Below, one piece after another: positions 11,232 through 22,979 of a DNA stretch of 64,000 nt (position 1 is the first letter of the stretch; each line of letters opens with the position of its first letter). Position numbers and translations under genes: made by a program. The notes below the pieces were generated by a model. The model worked only from the letters and a program-made list of their open reading frames with translations, was not told the DNA's origin and did no database searches. The stretch covers positions 29,903,352-29,967,351 of the forward strand of contig CANTUZ010000008.1 of NCBI GenBank assembly GCA_947846985.1, written 5' to 3'. The stretch comes from Fratercula arctica (lineage: Eukaryota; Chordata; Aves; Charadriiformes; Alcidae).

Positions 11232-14200
11232 GTGGTACCCTGGCAGATGACATGACACGCACAAACGTCTGTGTATTTGCAGCACAGGAGGACCTAGAAA
11301 CCATGCAAGCATTTGCTCAGGTTAGTTCTGAAATGAGTACAATTTAACTTGTGTGGTTGAAAGTTTAGGTAAAAGTAATGCATGGCTTTAAGAGGCTTAC
11401 TAAAGTAGCACTGTTCTAAGCTAAAAGTGCTCCAGAGAATTCCGACCAACTTTACTAAACTTGATTGTTTTAAAATTCTAATTAAATGATAGTTCAGAGC
11501 AAAAAAGTAACACACTCTATCTTTTTAGGTTTTTAACAAGCTAATCAGGCGTTACAAGTACCTGGAGAAAGGCTTTGAAGATGAAGTCAAAAAGGTATGG
11601 TCCTTATCAGCACACAAATAAACTTTCAAATTCTGCTAGTTAATCACTCTGTACAGAAGAGTTAGATCATGCAACGGATTATTGAAATAGAACACTGAAG
11701 TTGTTACTAGAAGAACAGCTAGCTTATATGACTAGTGGTGAAGACTACGAGTGAACCAGTGCTTCTGCTAGTTGAAAAGCTTGATTGAAACAAAAGTGTC
11801 TAACATGGAGGCAGTAGCCAATCTTTTGTGAGCGATGGTAGTTTTATGGCAACTCTTGTTACTCGCTCTTGCAGTTGCTGCTGTTCCTGAAAGGGTTCTC
11901 AGAGTCTGAGCGAAACAAACTGGCCATGTTGACAGGCATTCTGCTAGCCAACGGGACACTTAATGCATCGATTCTCAACAGTCTTTACAATGAGAACTTG
12001 GTTAAAGAAGGTAAGTGTTGCGCAGCTGCTCTGTTAGGGAAGGATGGTGGGGGACAGAACCATGACAGTACACCCGTGCAGCTCACTAGTTTCATCTGGT
12101 GGTAGATTCACTACAGGATTAGCAAAGTTAAACATGCTGCCTCACAACATGGAACGTCTTGATAAGGCTTCAGAAAACTAGTCTTTTCAGAAAGCTTGTG
12201 TGTAGGACTTCCCTGTGTGGCACTGGCATCTGCCATCACCAGTGCTGCCCAGCAAGGCAGTACTGTATTTTGGAGAGGGACCTTGCAGGATGCAGGAGGT
12301 GTCAGATCTTTAGGTTCCTTCCTAAATTGCAGCAAGGAGAGCTGAGTTTAGTATGGGGAAGCCTTCATTGATGCTGAGTGATGAGGAAAGTCCAATGTGC
12401 CGGAGGCTGCAGTATCCTCAGGCAGAGCTACTGCAGACTGTCCCGGGGCTGCCTCTGAGCCTGGCTGTGGTTGCTTTAAGCAGGGGCCCAGCAAACTAGG
12501 TGCCCTTGTACACTGGGGCCTCATGGTTTCCTTTGTTTTGAATTTCAGTAATAATATTACTATTCCTGTTCACAGGTGTTTCTGCAGCTTTTGCAGTCAA
12601 GCTGTTCAAATCATGGATAAATGAGAAAGATATTAATGCAGTGGCTGTCAGTCTTCGTAAAGTAAACATGGATAACAGGCTGATGGTGAGTACCACGGAA
12701 ATTACTGATTTGTTACTTAAGCCAGTTTAGTAAGTAGCAAAGTACTTTACCAGCAAAGTACTTGACGTGTTTCTTTTGTGAAAGAGTTGTTGTAAACTGT
12801 TTTCAGGAACTCTTCCCAGCCAACAAACAGAGTGTTGAACACTTCTCCAAGTACTTCACTGAAGCAGGACTGAAAGAACTCTCCGAGTATGTTCGGAACC
12901 AGCAAAGCATAGGAGCTCGGAAAGAGCTGCAGAAAGAACTTCAGGAGCAGATGTCACGGGGAGATCCGTTCAAGGATGTAAGTATTTGTCTGTAGGCAAG
13001 GTGTACGTGCGCCTTCCCCCCCCCCCCCCCCCCTTTTTTCTGTAGGAACTTAGCTCACGTTCTCTGAAATACTAATACTAATCTGAAGTTACATGTCTAA
13101 GTACTGAACTTAACCACCTAGCTCTCACTAAGAATTAAGATTAGGACCCTGAGGTGTTTCAGTATTAGCTTTGTAGTATTTCCCCAATGCCCTAAATCCT
13201 GCTGTATGATCGAGGGCGTTGTTTGTGGTTCTGAAAGCTTCTCTGTTGCCTTTAGAACGAAAGTTTTAATTTAGCTTAGTGTCCTATCTGGCCTGTGTGC
13301 TGACTCTTATTCTAACTGGCAGATAATCTTGTACGTGAAGGAGGAGATGAAGAAAAACAACATCTCAGAGCAGACTGTGGTAGCCATAATCTGGTCAAGT
13401 GTAATGAGCACGGTGGAATGGAACAAAAAGGAGGAGCTGGTAGCAGAGCAAGCCATTAAGCACTTGAAGGTATTGTAATGGAAGTACGGACTTTTGCACC
13501 CATTGGGTAGGACTTGGGCTTCCCTCTGTCTCCAGCTCCCTTTTAAATGAGTTAAAACCTACAAACCCCCTAATGCAGAGACAGCATTGGACAGGGAATT
13601 CTTCCCATTGTAACTGTGGTTCTGTAGTCCAAGTTACTGAGGCCAAAGCAGTGCGACTTCTGCAGAAGCGCTCTAGGGTGGGGGTTGCAAATTTCTAAGC
13701 AGTGGCTGATGGAAACTGTGTGAAACCAGCCTAATGAGGTGATAAGCGTGAAGTTCTCTGTGTGTGCCAATTTGTCATTCCTGTTACAGCAATACAGCCC
13801 TCTACTTGCTGCCTTCACTACTCAAGGTCAGTCAGAGCTGACTCTTCTGTTGAAGATTCAGGAGTATTGTTATGACAACATTCACTTCATGAAGGCCTTC
13901 CAGAAAATAGTGGTGCTCTTCTACAAAGGTAACTTCTCTGGGGTTATAGTTTTGGGGGGTTGTTCTTCGTTTAGTTGGGTTTTTTTAAAGCCTGTATTTG
14001 CAGAATGGCTTCTGTCCTGATAAGACCTTTAGGGAAGATCAAGTGCTACAACATTGCACTTCATGAGCTGCGGAATTTCCTGCCTTTTGTTTGCAAAGGT
14101 GGATGCGGCTGTCCTTGGCACATGGGGAAGTACCACTCTAGACAAGGATGCTGCCTGTCTGCTACATTTTAAGAGGTGTAGATCAAAGCTAAACTTAGAC

Positions 14201-15274
14201 TTCAAGGCTCTTTGGCCCTTTTAAGTTAGGGAATGCTATGTGATAGCGTATTCTTCTTAGTTCTCTGTCTGAACACCAACTGTGAGCAGCAAGAGGTTGA
14301 AACCACCAAGGTGTTCTGGGGTGCTCTAGGCTGTCTGTTAAAAGGTGGTTAAAAAGTTTAACTGAAAAACTTGCTGTGCCTGTAATGGAAATACCACAGG
14401 AACACAAGGAAACTTGGTGTTAAACTGAAGATTATATTGTACTTGTAAAACTTTAAAAAAAAAAAAAACCCAAAAAAAAACAAAAAAACAAAAAACAAAC
14501 AAAACAAAACAAAAAAAACAAACACCCAAAAAACAACCAAAACAAAACAACTGAACACTTCCTATGGTGTACTTTGGGCTTTGAAGAATTTGCATCTGCT
14601 TTTAGCATTTGACTGAAGCTCTCCTTAGAGTGTGTCACCTCAAACAGGTATGAAACACTCGAGACTGTTAGTGGGAGTGAAGGTGTGGTGTCTGGAAGCC
14701 CCCAGGTGCCAATCCAAAATAGGAGGCACCCCCAGGGCGGGTACGTCCAGCCATAGCCAGGGCAGGAGTATGTGTTGTGGTGCTGGTAGGGGAGGAGGCA
14801 GAGGCTGCCAGTCGCGGCTTCTCAGGAGCTGCTGTTCAGGGGTTTGCTGTGTTAATGCTGCTCTTGCACAACTTACAGCTGAAGTTCTGAGTGAAGAACC
14901 CATCCTGAAGTGGTATAAGGATGCGCATCTCGCAAAAGGAAAAAGTGTTTTTCTGGAGCAAATGAAAAAGTTTGTTGAATGGCTCAAGAATGCTGAAGAA
15001 GGTAACCAGCAGCTTAGCTCACAAGTTGAGCTTGTTGCCTTTCAGGAACCTCGGTGCAATAATGCTTTGTTTCGGGTGGTGGGGTGTTAATTGCCCTCTG
15101 AGGCGAGGTCTGCCTGCCAGTACTGGCTGGAACAGCTTGCTGGTGCAATTCACGTGGATCCAAACACAGGACGCAGGGAGGGGGCTGGGGGAGGGGTGGT
15201 CTGACCTGCTGGCAGCCTGTTGATGAGGTCTCTCTGTTCCAGAGTCGGAGTCTGAAGCTGAAGAGGGTGACTGA
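11232..15274 (+). CDS. BZW1: BZW1 (eIF5-mimic protein 2), nine 3' coding exons; N-terminus lost in gap
   Basis: BZW1 is a cytoplasmic eIF5 mimic that binds eIF2 and affects start-codon choice. The coding exons are 11232-11320, 11529-11594, 11875-12010, 12576-12685, 12807-12977, 13323-13469, 13790-13928, 14879-15001 and 15243-15274, all with consistent phases and GT-AG borders. They read [58 protein letters not shown], the W2 (eIF5C) domain with [20 protein letters not shown] and [11 protein letters not shown], and end in the acidic tail [10 protein letters not shown]. The 1,013 visible coding bases leave 247 missing relative to the 419-residue human protein. This equals 82 codons plus the first base of a split Gly codon. 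Identity with human BZW1 is very high. The gene converges on CLK1. Confidence 0.97.
13016..13033. repeat. C18 homopolymer
   Basis: Eighteen C lie 39 bases after the donor of the BZW1 57-codon exon. This is the second long C-run shortly downstream of an exon in this window (the other is at 2104). Confidence 0.9.
14455..14551. repeat. A-rich low-complexity tract (CAAAA/CAAA)n
   Basis: About 95 bases almost purely A with interspersed C, in a BZW1 intron. Its antisense translations are F/V/C-rich open frames and not genes. Confidence 0.9.
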
Positions 15275-16761
15275 CCTGTGAAACTCTGTCCTCAGTAAAG
15301 CAAACAGGAGCTGTAGATATGTGTCATGTCTCATGTGTCCTTCTGGTTCTTACATCCTACCTCCCTGTATCAAGCATGATATAAGGGCTCTCATGGCAAT
15401 TTATTTTAACTGTTTTCTATAGTTACTGGGTTTAGTTTTTAAAACCATGTTTTAAGTAGCTTACGGGAGCTATTACAGATTTGACTCTAACCTGCATTTG
15501 TCTTTTCAGTTATATTCTACCTCCTGTATTTTCTACTGTAATGATGTAATTTAAGGCCTTCCACAATGAAATCCATTTTACCCCTTGGGTTTTCTATCTA
15601 TATTGGCGTAGACATGATACGGTGAATGGGATTTATGGCAGTTCTGTTTGCAAATTAAACTGTAAAAAGCCTCTAAAGCAAAGAGGCCATGGCTTGTGTG
15701 GTAACTTGGTGTGACACTTCAATCTGTACCACTTGCTCTATGTAACCCTTGACGTCGTCCCTCTCCCCAAGGACTTCATTGTCCCTTTACTGTACTTCCA
15801 GCATAAAGCAATCCTCAATTCCAGCAGCTGGGAGCTCAGTGTCCTGCTAGAGAGAAGCTGTTCTGGTGGCAGTGAAGGGTAACTGCGGTGGGGCATGAGG
15901 AGTGGCAGCTCTGAGCCTGCTGCCTGTCACAGCTGGTGTCCTGTGTTCCTAAGGGCCTGACAGGCTGCCCTGCAGCTGGGGCTCTGCCACTTCTCTCATG
16001 GAAGAGAGAATGTTCCAGATGCAGCTGCCCAGGGGCTCTCTAGAGCCCTGGCCTGTGCTGCTGGCCAGGCTGGGGCAGCAGGATTGTGCTGCTCAGGTAA
16101 GGTGGAAAAAAACTACCCTCCTCCCTCTGAAGTTTAGAGGTTATTTTATGCTGGCAGTTGACACGTTAAACCAAACAGCAGCTCTGCTCCCTAAAACTTG
16201 GAATTCTTAATGGAAATTCTCAGGACAGCTTGTAATTCCAGAAGGATTCGGTGAGAGTGAAGTCTATAGAGATGTAAACTAATACTCCTGGTAACCACAG
16301 TACACCTCCTAAAATTGCAAAAATAAATGGGTGATCATAATGCAATCTGTTCAGTACTACAGTCATCTTCCTTACTTTGTAATGTTTTTTTTTTAAATAA
16401 AGGCCATCCTTACACTTAAGGGCTGTCTCTCTTCTCTTAGCCAAAAAGGAAGCATCAGTTGCACTGAACGGTGAAAACCACTCCTAGCTCTTTTGCTACT
16501 CCAATGACAGTTGAATAAAACAATAGCAAAACCATAATTAAAATACCTTCTTGCCTGTTAGGAAGCATATTTTATACAGTAGAGGGTGTTCTTTTCCATG
16601 TTTAGTGTCCCAAGATTTTTACTTACTGAGGAAACGCAATCAGGTTCATCAGTATCTTTTTCTTAAATAAGTTTTATGTCAGCAGCTGGATTAAACTTCA
16701 GTATCCAAAAAAGTCACAATACAAAATAAGGCATTTACAAAATAACTGTACAATAAATAGA
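15275..16761. other. Convergent 3' UTRs of BZW1 (+) and CLK1 (-)
   Basis: The 1.49 kb between the BZW1 and CLK1 stop codons. Plus-strand polyadenylation hexamers usable by BZW1 are ATTAAA at 15654-15659 and AATAAA at 16396-16401 and 16514-16519. No clear minus-strand AATAAA for CLK1 was found, only weaker variants. The two 3' UTRs probably share some of this sequence. No other gene is seen. Confidence 0.6.
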
Positions 16762-19700
16762 TTAACACTTTTTATGTTTCTGTTTCTTTGGTGGACTGAC
16801 ACCTGCACCAGGCTGCTCAGCTGCAGGAGACAGTGCCCTTTTTTGCCCTCTCAGGGGGAAGAAGAATGGATGTCTCAGTGCTTCTTCCAGAGTAATGCGC
16901 TTGGCTGGGTCATACTCCAACATCTTTTGAATGAGGTCAAAGAGGTTCTCGTGGTCAGAGTCATGGCAGGTCATGAATTCCTTCATGAAGAAAACAACAA
17001 ACCATGTTTTTTTTAGTCTTACAATTGCACTTAAAGCTCCTCTTTCCAAAACACTGTCCCTTCTGTCATCTTACCTTCAGTGGCTTACAGCGCCTTGAGA
17101 CGTATCTACCGGCAGAACTGTGTTCATCCCATTTCAGACGGTCTTTAACAAAATATTTGCGTTTCCTTAAACAAACAGAGCACAGGTTGTTACTGAAAGA
17201 TTCTGGTTTGTCCCTTCACTAGAAGTTCATCAGCACATGTCTGTTCACAACTTGAGAACTGAGCTGGGAATATTCCACGAGTGGCCAGCTTGTTAAAGAG
17301 AGCAAAAGGATGAGTCTGAGTCTATTAAACTTTTTTTTTTTTTAATTTGCTATTAAACCAAATCTGAAAATATTTAATCCAGGTACGGAAAAATGCGGTT
17401 ACCTGGTTTTCTTTATCATGTGATCTGGCAAAGGCCCCAGTATTCGCTCCATCATTGCCAGGTGTTCTTTGCTGTCATGGGTCTGGAGGGAAGAAACATT
17501 TTTTGCTCATTGTTAAGAGGAAGCGATCGAGAACCACCCACTACCTGTCCTTCATTTCTGACCATACCCTGCAACCGATAATCAATTTCAGATTAAGGAA
17601 AACGGAGAGGCTGCAGTCGTTTGCTTCCTGAAATAAGATACAGTGTACTGGAAGTCGCTTTTTTTTTTTTCCTTTAACCATGCCATTTTTTTTCTATATT
17701 CATAAACTTCAAGTTTCAGCAATACTGTCAAGCTGACCGAAGTCAGGTATGAGAGTATTATTTGCTGATGGTGATAGATGAAGCTACGGCCGTTATTAGT
17801 GTGGCTTGTAAATTACGAACGTTAACAGGGTGATCCTTCATGTATCAAGTGCTGCCACAATGTTTACTGAAAGTAACTTGTAGAAATCTGCTGAGAAAGT
17901 TCCTTTGTGCCCATATGGTCTATTCTTGGCATTACAGAGGAATGCCGCTTGGTTTCTTGCCCAGCCCATTCCCCTGAGTCCCCACCTCGCTGCAGCATAT
18001 TTTCACCAAGCTGGGGAGCATTATACACGCCGCATCATTCAGAGCTTCACAGTTACCTACCGGAAATACTGTGAATCCAAGGTAGTATTCTATGAGAATA
18101 CATCCTATGCTCCAGACATCACACGGTTGCGACCATCCTAGTGCTGTGGAAAGATTCGGAAGGTTCATGTTTATACCAGACTGCGAACGGTTCAACAGCT
18201 CAAGCAAGATGCGCAACAAAGACTCTTACGCCAAAGCTCAGCCTAATAGACTTCTACTGACCTAGGATAACTTCAGGAGCCCTGTAGTGTCTCGTAGACA
18301 CCAAAGTGCTATGATATTCATCATCATACGTGGCGCTCCCAAAGTCCACAACTTTGATGTCTGGATTTTTCAGTGTGCGTTCATCACATTTCTGAAATGA
18401 ACCACAATGGGACACAAGTGACCAAATAAATAAACCCAGAGGCTGGCTGAGGGGGAGGTGGGGAAGAGGACAGCAACTTACCAGTTTGGGGTTATACTCT
18501 TCGACATAGTCAGACGCCACAAATAAAATATTTTCCGGTTTCAGATCCGTATGTGTCAACTTGTTCAAATGCAAAACTGCAAGACAACAAATACAGTCCG
18601 CAAATTCCGCAAAGAAAATTTAACAAATAAAGCAAAAAAAAGAAACAGACTTACAGTTCACAGATTTGCAGATCTGATATGCCATCTGCCTAATGTGCTC
18701 CAGCCTGAATGGCTGGAAGCCATTCTCTTTAATGAAGTCATAGGTGCTGAGCCCCAGCAGCTCAAAAACAATGCAGACATGTCCATAGTACTCAAACCAT
18801 TCTAACATCTGGACACAGCGACTGCAAAAGCAAGAAAACACATGAATTGCAACAGGAAGTTGTATAACGCTCAGGTACGTACATCATATGTTACAGAAAG
18901 CAAAGTCATAGATATCTTAAAGCCAAAACAAAGTAAAGTCAGCTTCGGATACGTACTATGTGCTGTCGGGATCCGATGCATTTAAATGTGCCAGAACTTG
19001 TACTTCTGCACGAGCTGCTTCAGAGTACCTATCAACATTTTTTACTATTTTCACAGCGACATGTCTGCCTTCCCTGAAAAGACAGGTTTTAACAGCGATT
19101 AGAATGAGTAGTTTTAACTAAGAATATTCAGTAATTGTCACCATACAGATTGTTTAGAACAATGGCAACCTTATCAGAAAATGTGGTTTTTTAAAGTACC
19201 TAAGGACTTAAATATAACCAAGGTTCATGTATACACCAACACAACTAAAATTTAATCTTAACTTTTTAAAGATTAACTCAATACCTTATATATCAGTATT
19301 ATTCTTAAAGATGAGAAGTCCCATATACCTCCCCTCTGTATTTATGTATGCTGGGCTAATACTGGAGAAACTTCCACATCTCACAGCCGAACACGACTGT
19401 CAGCCAGAAATGACAAGCCACCTTCAGTCCTTTAAGCTGTAAAAACGTAACTGAGGTGTCCAATGCCTTCTACCATGCCTAGAAAGACAATCTGGCTTCA
19501 TACTATTTTGCGCCCAGCAAAACTGCCATCAAACACAAAATATACATTCTTGATTTTTAATATACTAGACCCCAAATAGCACTGCATTGTCACAGAAGAT
19601 GCTTAGGTAAGCTACATGACGTCAGACTGTGCTCGTTATACAGGCCGGGGGTGGTCCAAGCCCCAGGACTGCCCAGCGTGGGGGGTGCAGCCTCCCCCCA

Positions 19701-22196
19701 CCAGCCCTTGGCCCCTGCCAGGCTGGGAGGCGCCTGCAGAAGATGCCCCCATCGCCCCATCCACCAGCCCTGCCCACCCATCCCATCCAGGTGCTGGTTT
19801 TAACGCGACGTACTGACATACATTTATGCTTGGCCACATGCAGCAGCCTTAAAGAAATACAGAGCAGCATGTGAGGAAGTAAAGCTAAAACCTGATACAA
19901 TCAGAAAGCACTTCATGAACCACACCGTGATAGAAAAATTACATGTATTTAATTAGGAAGACTTACGCTTTGTGATCGATGCATTCCACCACTTTTCCAA
20001 AAGCACCTTCACCCAAAGTGCCAACAATCTCATCTATAAAGAAAAGAACTCTCAGTCACAGAAGATAGCAAGTCACTCAGCTATTAAAACACAAGCAAAC
20101 AAACAAAAATAAAACAAAAACAAAAAGACTAAGTACTATCACTGAAGATTATTCTAGACTTTTCTTCTTTAAATTGTAAATATCTAGTTTGAGAGATGTT
20201 ACTGGACAACTCTCATCAAGGCACATTTATGGGGATCTCATTCTAGTAGGTTCATTAACTTCATTTACTTTTTTGGGGGGAAAAGAAAAAAAGGAAAAAA
20301 GAAATGTATTTAAGTTCTACAGAAAAAGAATAACAATCCCCACCCCCAAACAAAAAAAAAAAGTCAAGACAGAAAGAAAAGACTTCCAAAGCCCCCTCAC
20401 ATCTTATGCTAAAAGAACTTATCTAGCTGAAAAGTTAATAAATTTTGAAAAGTTTTCTATACATCTTGCACTTAGTACGTCTCCACTCTGACAGATCAGG
20501 TGACCCTCCTCATCATCCTCTACACTCCTGGATCTTTTCCTTCGAAGACTCTTCTGGAACGGCACCAAGATCGTCCAGCCAATCAATAAACCCGAGTGAA
20601 TTCAGGTCAGAATACGAAATTCATTCAGCAGGGAGATATTCGGGCATTCAGATACACGCCAGGCCACAAACGGTTGGCAGGAGCAATTTCAAATTCAGTC
20701 CCCAGAAATTCACAGGGCACATAGTTTATGTTACAGGAGAAAAACATGGCAAGGAACAGATTTTCAGATGAGATACTCAAAGTGGCAAGGCAACAAAAAA
20801 TTACAACACAATTGCTTTTCTTTTAAAAGACTGGTTCACTGATTTTTTTCAATGCCCGTATATTTTTTCTAAAGCAAAAAGATTTAATAATTATCATATA
20901 TATATATATATATATTTAAAAAATAGCCTTGTGGCCAAATTAAAATACTCATCTTAAGTAATAGAAATTATATCACTACTCTGAGTATGTGGTAAGAATT
21001 TTTTTAAAAAATCATAACTAGCATATACATTTACTTTATGCTGTCTCTGTTGAAGATCTTAAATTATAAATCCTATCTTCAGCTTTTTTAAGAGTTAAAT
21101 ATATAATAAAGACCACAAAAACTGCCCTGCTAGCAGGCAGACATTTTACATACCTGATTCTACAGATTTTTCAATGATACTTAGAACGTTTTACTAAATA
21201 AATTTTTGAAAAGTAAAAATCTGACATTATCTCCTCCTTCCTATTTCGGTGATACTTAGTCAAAAGCAAGTTAAAAAGCCTGTGATTGGATTTTCGAGTA
21301 GGGCTGAAATATGCTGGTCATAATAAAAATTTTGAAGGCATAGAAGCAATGCCTGTATTTCAAGTACTCCAATTGATGGTTATTATTCATTAATCTGCTC
21401 AAATATAGCCAATGAACAAATAGCAAGACTATGTTCTGTGGTATCACAAGCATACCTACAAACTATACATTTTCACTGAAGGAAATAAAATCCTAGCAAA
21501 AATAATAATCTACTATTAGCTAAAGGAATAAACTGGTAATATTATTGACAGCATTCCCCAAACCCCCACACTCAATTACTACTGCCCAGATAAGATCTAT
21601 CTTCTAAAATAAAAAAATCCTAAATTAAAATTGGTCACACCACCTGTGAATGATGATGAGGACAGGTAGTGTGATGTGTCTTGTATTTCCTTTTGTAACT
21701 ACTCGTCCCACTATAACCTGATGATTTGCTACTGTGATGCCCAGTATCACATCGTTGATTGTACTCGTTTCTGTATTCTTCAACATAGTGTCGTTCATGA
21801 CGGTCTCTTTCATTTACAGATTTGGTTTCTGAACAGGTACTACAAACAAAGGATCAAATAAACTTAATTAAAATAATTCTAGTACCCCTATCAAGACAGC
21901 TTTTTGTTTTAAGCTGCAAGACATCTCTCTTGAAACATTTCCAACTCAGAAATGAATACATTATCAGATGAGCTGATGAGAATAATAAAAATCTTAAAAC
22001 ATATGTTTGCTGATATCAGAAGTCAGAAAGTTATTTACCTGCCAGGAAGTTTAGAAAGATCACGTTTGCAGTGCTTGTCCTCCTGTGGACCAGTTAAAGA
22101 TCTCCTTTTTTTCTTATTAGCACTGTCACATCTTCTGTGATCCGGACTGTCTTTTTTATCCAAATCAGGATAATTAGTTTGCCTGGAATGTCGCTT
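16762..22196 (-). CDS. CLK1: CLK1, LAMMER dual-specificity kinase (12 coding exons; start codon unresolved)
   Basis: CLK1 is a nuclear kinase that phosphorylates SR splicing factors. Minus-strand exons in transcript order are 22039-22196, 21644-21839, 20463-20553, 19967-20033, 18957-19073, 18655-18821, 18482-18576, 18262-18391, 18061-18143, 17403-17482, 17075-17165 and 16762-16980 (stop TAA 16762-16764). They join in frame to 497 residues. Diagnostic motifs are Gly-loop GEGAFG, VAVKIVK, catalytic [27 protein letters not shown], the family signature [12 protein letters not shown] and [15 protein letters not shown]. The N-terminus is rich in basic residues and Ser ([27 protein letters not shown]). 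After HPFF the protein has a 32-residue basic tail ending KKQKHKKC, against seven residues in human CLK1. The first exon begins AAG CGA CAT TCC where human has ATG AGA CAT TCA, so initiation must be elsewhere. CLK1 is preferred over CLK4 by position next to BZW1. Confidence 0.93.
20463..20553 (-). promoter_or_regulatory. CLK1: 91-nt CLK1 exon equivalent to the alternatively spliced exon 4
   Basis: This exon encodes [20 protein letters not shown] and on to VLSARY just before the kinase domain. Mammalian CLK1 exon 4 is also 91 nt; skipping it shifts the frame and removes the kinase domain, and its flanking introns are often retained (established knowledge). Since 91 is not a multiple of three, skipping would shift the frame here too. 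The upstream intron (20554-21643) is long and AT-rich. Alternative use in this species is inferred. Confidence 0.6.
20896..20915. repeat. (AT)10 microsatellite
   Basis: A pure AT dinucleotide run in the CLK1 intron upstream of the 91-nt exon. Confidence 0.9.
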
Positions 22197-22669
22197 CTGT
22201 AACAAAGATATTTTGCTGTTTGAATTATAGCCCATAGACGAACAACTAATTTTCAAAGACATTAATTGTCAAATTAACACTACAATGAAGACTGTATTTT
22301 TCCTCAACTACCCAATTTTCTTTTTTTCTCTGCTCTTCTTTCATTTTTTAATTCAAGAGATTTTTCAAATTTAACGTTTTTGATACGGGAACATAAACCA
22401 ATAACCTACTTCTTAGAGAAGATTTTTAAAAAGAAGTATCATGGCTCAGACACTAAACACATACAGTGCATGTTATTTCTGCAAAGCTGCTCAGGCACCC
22501 AATGGTGCGTATGCTACGAAAAAAGGCAGCTTCTGTGTACTTAAAAAGGGCATACAAATATTGCCCAGCTTGCTTTTAAAGACTTCAAGGAACTTGCATA
22601 AACTTTTATCATACTTCTTTATGTAGATTCCTTCGGAATTCCTAATGCTAAGTCAAAATGACAGTAAAA

Positions 22670-22905
22670 TCATAGAATGGTTTGGGTTGGAAGGGACCTT
22701 GAAGATCACCCATGGGCAGGGACACCTCCCACTAGACCAGGCTGCTCACAGCCCCATCCAGCCTGGCCTTCAACACTTCCAGGGATGGGGCGTCCACAGC
22801 TTCCCTGGGCAACCTGTTCCACTGTCTCAAGAGTGAAAAATTTCTTCCTGATATCTAATCTAAATCAACCTCAGTTGAAACTCAGGTTATCTCCTAGTAG
22901 TTGAG
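22670..22905 (-). mobile_element. CR1 LINE 3' fragment
   Basis: About 235 bp with the CR1 3' region in reverse: it starts TCATAGAATGG, followed by TTGGGTTGGAAGGGACCTT, CCAGCCTGGCCTTCAACACT and CTGTTCCACTGTCTCAAGAG, and fades out near 22905. The ATTCTATGA end at the left shows minus orientation. It is 5'-truncated, as most CR1 copies are, and lies in the first CLK1 intron. CR1 is the dominant bird LINE. Confidence 0.92.
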
Positions 22906-22979
22906 CTCGAAGAGGAAACGGTAAGTAACTCGCTACACACGTCTTTTATTTCACTTCCCAACCGTAAAATCGACTCCAG

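Noticed and set aside
14338..14638. Overlapping antisense frames rich in Phe, Val and Cys that look like membrane segments
   Set aside because: They are translations of the (CAAAA)n low-complexity tract in a BZW1 intron.
22645..22904. Open frames of 63 and 75 codons near 22.7 kb
   Set aside because: They are reverse-strand readings of the CR1 fragment, from its untranslated 3' region.
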